NCBI GenBank assembly: GCA_016278485.1
Contig: JADQBT010000014.1
Coordinates: 62,001-126,000, forward strand
Source of the DNA: Halanaerobiales bacterium
GTDB taxonomy: Bacteria > Bacillota > Halanaerobiia > Halanaerobiales > Halanaerobiaceae
Reading direction: 5' to 3'
DNA: 64,000 nt
Shown: positions 59,982-64,000 of the stretch, one piece after another
Position numbering within the stretch: the first letter of the stretch is position 1
Layout: every line of letters begins with the position of its first letter
Notes under the pieces: generated by a model
What the model was told of the DNA's origin: nothing
The model's input: the letters and a program-made list of their open reading frames with translations, nothing else
Databases searched by the model: none
Program-made: the position numbers and the translations under genes

Positions 59982-62545
59982 TTGACCACCACCCTGCAAA
60001 TTTCATAATATGGACAACTTTTACATCTGGATTTATAAATTCTGGTATATTTATCACTATTTACAAGTGTTAGAATCTGTTCTTTTAAAGCAGCAGCAAA
60101 TTGTTCCACATCATTCAGACTATGTTTTAATCTTTCCTCCAGTATCTGATAAATAGATTTCTTAACTGACTTATAAGCTTCACTTTTCTGATCAAGCATT
60201 AATTCATAAAAGCTAAGCTGTTCTAGATCACCTTTACCTGTTTTAAAATCAATTAGATAGCTCTCAGCACTTGTCTTAATAATCAAATCTAATCTACCAT
60301 TTAAATAAAAATTTGCGATATCAGTTGTCAAAAAGATTTCTTTATTATTTCTGGAAGGTTGCCATTCAGTATTTATTACTTCAATTTCGCCATTTACATA
60401 AGCTTTTAAATCATTTGTTAATCTGACAAAAGAACGCGATAATTTGTTAATTATAAACTTCTCATAAAATTGATAGTAATATTTATCTATTTTTAATTCA
60501 TAATCAGATAATAGCTGATTTGCAATCACTTTAATACTTTCTTCATCTAACTTAAGATTTTTATCAACTTTCTGGAAAAGTCGCTCATAAAAATCATGTG
60601 CAAAATTACCAAAAATTCTATTGCTCATACTTTTATTGAATTCTGGTATTTCTTCAGTTAGTTTGATAATGCTTTCTAAATAAAAACGGTAATAACAGTC
60701 CTTTATTTTTTTATATTTATAGTAAGATAGTGAAAAAGGCTTTTCCCCAAAATCAGTTTTCTCAATAACAAAATCATCTTCTTCACTAATTCCAAGCAAT
60801 TTTTCCGGACATGCTTGTCCACTATTAAATATTTTACTTAAAATAGGTAATAAATCATTAGAATCCAGGGAACTATCGTTATAAGGAAGATTATATTTAA
60901 AACGTAATTCTTCCAAAAAACCACCTGGAGTTAAATTTTCTTCTAGATTATTAATAGCAAAAATGGATACTTCCTTACTACTTAAAACACTTCTGAAAAA
61001 AATATATTTATCAAACAATTTTTGCTGTTTATAAGTTAAAAGACCATTTTTTTCTTTCTGCTTTTCATTGAGAAGAAATTTTTCATTTTGCTTTGCTGGT
61101 AATATACCATCAATTGCATTGAGTATTATTAACTTATTTCTCTGCGAATCTGCAGCTTTATAAAAATCTTCACAAATAATATCCGCACTTACCTCATTTT
61201 CTCGTTTAATTTTTTTATACCTTAAATAATTTATAATAATCGAAAATATTCCCTGTGGCTTATCATTAAAGATAGTTGCCCAGTCAGAAACTAAATTCAT
61301 TTTATTGATAGCTTTTAATTCCAGTAAGCTATCAAGTAATTTTTCTTTTTCCCCAGTAAAATTCCTTTCCTGTATAGAGTCTAAATTTAAACCTGTAATA
61401 AAATTTATAAAATCTTCAATTGTATTAATTTGTCTTATTAATTGCAAGTCATTAAGTAAAGGTAATAATGATGATAATTGATCATTTAGTAGTCTTTTAT
61501 CTAAATATACGTACTCTTCACTGGCTAATTCTTTTAATATCTCTTTATCTAATAGAGACAATCGATAGAAATGAGAAAATACTTTTTGATTTGCAGCAAG
61601 TAAGATATCTTTTACAGGTAATTTAATATTTTTTTCATGTTTACTATTATTATATATCTGCTGTAATAAGCTTAAAAATTGAAAAATCCTAGTTTCTGTA
61701 AAACTATAATCTTGACAAAAATTAATTTCCTGACTGGATAAAAATCTATGATAATTATTATTATTAAAATTAGGATCCAGAATAGTTACTTTATCCTGGT
61801 CTTCAATTTCATTTAATAGATTGAAGACCTGAAAAATATCTTCCTCAACTTGATTAATTTTTATTTCATTAACAATTTCCTCAGGAAAAGTTAATTGAGT
61901 TATTTCTAGGTCACTTTCATTATAATCCTCTTTAAATAATTGAAGCACTATTTTAACATTCTTCAGAAAATTAATCTCTCTTATTATCATTTTCTCAAAA
62001 GGAGTAAAGTGCCTGATATTAATAAATTTAATTACTGAATACTCTTCTAGCAGATCAAGATTAAGAGAAGGGGATAACTTGATAAGAGTCTGATCAGTAA
62101 ACCCTTCTCTATCTAAATAGTCCTGATATCGCTGGTAAATATTTTTTAATAACTGAAAACGTTCTTCCTGCCAAGATTCAAGATAATTCAATTTTTCGAT
62201 TTGATATTCAGCTAATTCATTAAAAAAATTCAAAAACTTAGCTGAAAATTCAATTACATCAGCATAACTGTTTATTTTCAATTGTTCTTTTTCATTATCT
62301 TTTAATAATTGATAAATTAGCAGCGGTAATTTTTCTTCACGTAAAATAATTTTTTCTTTAGCGAGTAATTTTTCTTTAAAATCACTTAAGGTCATAAATT
62401 GACTTTCTAATTGCAAAAATGGTTTTTGATAATGTTTTTTTGCCTCCAGTAGATTATTGAAATTAGAAAAAACGTAAATTGCTGGCTTATTTTCTATAGA
62501 ATTTGCAAATAGATCTTCATTATAATCATAATACTCGAACTTCAT
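59978..62545 (-). CDS. addB: AddB-like nuclease subunit without an apparent P-loop
   Basis: An 855-residue partner of AddA. The C-terminal PD-(D/E)XK nuclease motif is 'YLIDFKTGKGDLEQLSFYELM'. An iron-sulfur cluster is indicated by Cys in 'IKDCYYRFYLESI' near residue 625 and 'CKSCPYYEIC' at the end. The N-terminus starts 'MKFEYYDYNEDLFANS' and shows no GxxGxGKT loop, unlike Bacillus AddB. It is translationally coupled to addA by a four-base overlap. The assignment rests on the cluster, nuclease and position; the middle is poorly recognisable. Confidence 0.85.
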   Translation of the reverse strand: MKFEYYDYNEDLFANSIENKPAIYVFSNFNNLLEAKKHYQKPFLQLESQFMTLSDFKEKLLAKEKIILREEKLPLLIYQLLKDNEKEQLKINSYADVIEFSAKFLNFFNELAEYQIEKLNYLESWQEERFQLLKNIYQRYQDYLDREGFTDQTLIKLSPSLNLDLLEEYSVIKFINIRHFTPFEKMIIREINFLKNVKIVLQLFKEDYNESDLEITQLTFPEEIVNEIKINQVEEDIFQVFNLLNEIEDQDKVTILDPNFNNNNYHRFLSSQEINFCQDYSFTETRIFQFLSLLQQIYNNSKHEKNIKLPVKDILLAANQKVFSHFYRLSLLDKEILKELASEEYVYLDKRLLNDQLSSLLPLLNDLQLIRQINTIEDFINFITGLNLDSIQERNFTGEKEKLLDSLLELKAINKMNLVSDWATIFNDKPQGIFSIIINYLRYKKIKRENEVSADIICEDFYKAADSQRNKLIILNAIDGILPAKQNEKFLLNEKQKEKNGLLTYKQQKLFDKYIFFRSVLSSKEVSIFAINNLEENLTPGGFLEELRFKYNLPYNDSSLDSNDLLPILSKIFNSGQACPEKLLGISEEDDFVIEKTDFGEKPFSLSYYKYKKIKDCYYRFYLESIIKLTEEIPEFNKSMSNRIFGNFAHDFYERLFQKVDKNLKLDEESIKVIANQLLSDYELKIDKYYYQFYEKFIINKLSRSFVRLTNDLKAYVNGEIEVINTEWQPSRNNKEIFLTTDIANFYLNGRLDLIIKTSAESYLIDFKTGKGDLEQLSFYELMLDQKSEAYKSVKKSIYQILEERLKHSLNDVEQFAAALKEQILTLVNSDKYTRIYKSRCKSCPYYEICRVVVK

Positions 62546-62560
62546 CTAATTCACCCTTTT

Positions 62561-63121
62561 TTAATCAATAAATAATGCATCTACCGCTTTTATAAACTCT
62601 TGATAAAGTGGAAAATCTCCTAAGCCTCCTAAACTTATTACTAAATTTTGATAATACCATTTCTGCTCTGGATACCCTCTGTTAAACCTTTCCCATAATT
62701 CAGCACCAATTTTTTCATAATCTCTGAGCATACTCCAGATATTACTTAATTTATCTGCACAGGCGACTATTTTAACATTCCGAGATGCATCTGCAAGCTG
62801 TTTTATTGTATGTTCTTTACGATCTTCCCAGGAACGTTCATCCCTATTTTCCAATCTTTCTGAAGCTCCTAATACTAACTGAAGGATATCTTCTCCAAAT
62901 TCTTCAAAAATATCTTCTTCTTTAATCTCTGTATCTTCTAAAGTGTCATGTAATAATCCGGCCACAATTAGTTTATCTGGCTGACCAGCTTTTTGCAAAA
63001 GTAGGGCAACTTCATAAGGATGAACAATATAGGGAAGGTCAGAGGCTTTCCTCTGACCTTCCTCATGTGCCTGGGTTGCCATTGCTAGACCATCTGCAAT
63101 TAATCTATTATACTTTAACAT
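62561..63121 (-). CDS. HD-domain alarmone hydrolase-like protein (SpoT/MESH1 type)
   Basis: A 186-residue protein made only of the HD domain found in SpoT. 'DLPYIVHPYEVALLLQKAG' near residue 25, 'VAGLLHDTLEDTEI' near 53 and 'IVACADKLSNI' near 118 supply the metal-binding histidines and aspartates. Stand-alone proteins of this type hydrolyse (p)ppGpp in known cases; other nucleotides are possible. It lies between an aldo/keto reductase gene (11 bases) and addB (15 bases), probably on one transcript. Confidence 0.85.
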   Translation of the reverse strand: MLKYNRLIADGLAMATQAHEEGQRKASDLPYIVHPYEVALLLQKAGQPDKLIVAGLLHDTLEDTEIKEEDIFEEFGEDILQLVLGASERLENRDERSWEDRKEHTIKQLADASRNVKIVACADKLSNIWSMLRDYEKIGAELWERFNRGYPEQKWYYQNLVISLGGLGDFPLYQEFIKAVDALFID

Positions 63122-63132
63122 TTAATATCACC

Positions 63133-64000
63133 CTACTTTGGTATTGGATATAATTGTCCTCCATCAATCTCAGCATATTCTTTCAATTTAGCTAATTCTT
63201 CAGCAGATAGATGTGCTGGTCTATCGTATTTATCAATTATCTCAAGTCCTTTTTCCAACATTCTTACATCACCAGGACTAACCGCTGTAGCTATCTCTTG
63301 TGAAAGAGTGAATCGCAGAGCCAAATCTGCTAATTCATCATTATCAAATAACGGTTTATACCAAGTATTATAATCATTTTTAGCTTCATCTGCTTGCCAA
63401 CGCCGATGGGCTAATGCTTTGATAGCTATTATACCTTTATCAGTCTCTTTTGCCTTTGCTATTACCTTTTTACCTTGATTATAATTATACCAATAGTTCC
63501 AATTAATTGGAAACATTACTGTATCAAAATCAAATGAATTCATTAGTTTTAATGCAGCCCATTCACTATGTGCTGAAAAACCGATATATTTAATAAGTCC
63601 TTCCTCTTTTGCTTCAAATATTGCTTCTAAAGCTCCGCCTGGAGAAAGGGCATTCTCTAAAGCAGATTCATCTGTTACTTCATGGAGTTGATATAGATCA
63701 AAATAGTCAGTTTCCAAAAAAGATAAAGACTGTTCTATATCAGCTCTAACTTCTTTTTTAGTCTGACCTGGTTCAGTTTTACAACTTAAAAAAACTTTTT
63801 CACGAAAAGGCCTGAGGGCAGGTCCTAAAATATTTTGAGCATTACCATAAGTTGGACCAACATCAAAAAAATTAATACCGCTCTCAACTGCTTTTGCAAC
63901 AACCTGATCAGCCTTTTCTTGCGGTGTATTATTTAACATAATTCCACCAAAAGAAAATGTAGAAACTTCAAATCCTGTTCTTCCTAATCTTCTCTTCTCC
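63133..64000 (-). CDS. Aldo/keto reductase, 5' end outside window
   Basis: The open frame runs past the first internal ATG (63939) to the window edge, and the added residues 'RRLGRTGFEVSTFSFGGI' are the usual AKR N-terminus. So the true start lies beyond 64000. 'NFFDVGPTYGNAQNILG' holds the catalytic Asp and Tyr, 'LSCKTEPGQ' the Lys, and 'YQLHEVTDE' the His. It reduces aldehydes or ketones with NADPH. A substrate cannot be named; removal of methylglyoxal is conceivable given mgsA in the region. Confidence 0.9.
   Translation of the reverse strand, partial: EKRRLGRTGFEVSTFSFGGIMLNNTPQEKADQVVAKAVESGINFFDVGPTYGNAQNILGPALRPFREKVFLSCKTEPGQTKKEVRADIEQSLSFLETDYFDLYQLHEVTDESALENALSPGGALEAIFEAKEEGLIKYIGFSAHSEWAALKLMNSFDFDTVMFPINWNYWYNYNQGKKVIAKAKETDKGIIAIKALAHRRWQADEAKNDYNTWYKPLFDNDELADLALRFTLSQEIATAVSPGDVRMLEKGLEIIDKYDRPAHLSAEELAKLKEYAEIDGGQLYPIPK

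Overview
The window is AT-rich, gene-dense bacterial chromosome with strong AGGAGG-type ribosome sites, long co-directional operons (mostly minus strand) and many TTG or GTG starts. Gene content (HutP, split methylmalonyl-CoA mutase, ferredoxin-dependent 2-oxoacid oxidoreductase, Etf-linked lactate dehydrogenase, AddAB, methylglyoxal synthase) points to an anaerobic fermentative Firmicute. All four ABC substrate-binding proteins have cleavable signal peptides without a lipobox cysteine. That suggests free periplasmic proteins in a diderm cell, as in Halanaerobiales. The lineage is inferred; no rRNA or tRNA gene was seen.

Layout. 1-1.2 kb: an autoregulated TetR repressor and a truncated SRPBCC membrane protein. 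1.2-9.6 kb: a lactate locus (GntR regulator, permease, EtfB, EtfA, FAD lactate dehydrogenase, nickel lactate racemase) with two FadR-type operators, followed by an aldose epimerase. 9.6-20.8 kb: mixed housekeeping and accessory genes (MATE pump, PlsC, MnmH/SelU, two nitroreductases, D-aminoacylase with an MBL hydrolase, PfpI protein, orphan ATP-grasp ligase, RNA m5U methyltransferase, MntP-like protein, RsbV/RsbW-like pair). 20.9-24.4 kb: hutP, then an attenuator leader with UAG triplets and GGTA repeats, then a three-gene ABC transporter. 24.4-31.1 kb: LacI regulator, sugar ABC transporter and GH65 phosphorylase.

31.2-37.4 kb: one operon of korDABC, split methylmalonyl-CoA mutase, MeaB and epimerase, joining 2-oxoglutarate to propionyl-CoA through succinyl-CoA. 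37.5-39.1 kb: two paralogous regulators sharing an unusual N-terminal helix-turn-helix module. 39.1-45.1 kb: oppABCDF with a long purine-rich leader. 45.4-64 kb: lytic transglycosylase, MgsA, CoaE, MutM, PolA, a two-component system with HtrA, a CopB-type ATPase, an orphan BtuF-like protein, AddAB, a small HD alarmone hydrolase and a truncated aldo/keto reductase.

The best candidate for something undescribed is the hutP-leader-ABC transporter arrangement. HutP is known as a UAG-binding antiterminator of histidine-use operons. Here it lies beside a transporter whose leader carries a perfect promoter, ordered GGTA/UAG motifs and mutually exclusive terminator and antiterminator pairings. Other points of note are the twin regulators, two genes that seem to start with ATT, and an EtfA lacking the N-terminal iron-sulfur extension of the studied confurcating lactate dehydrogenase.
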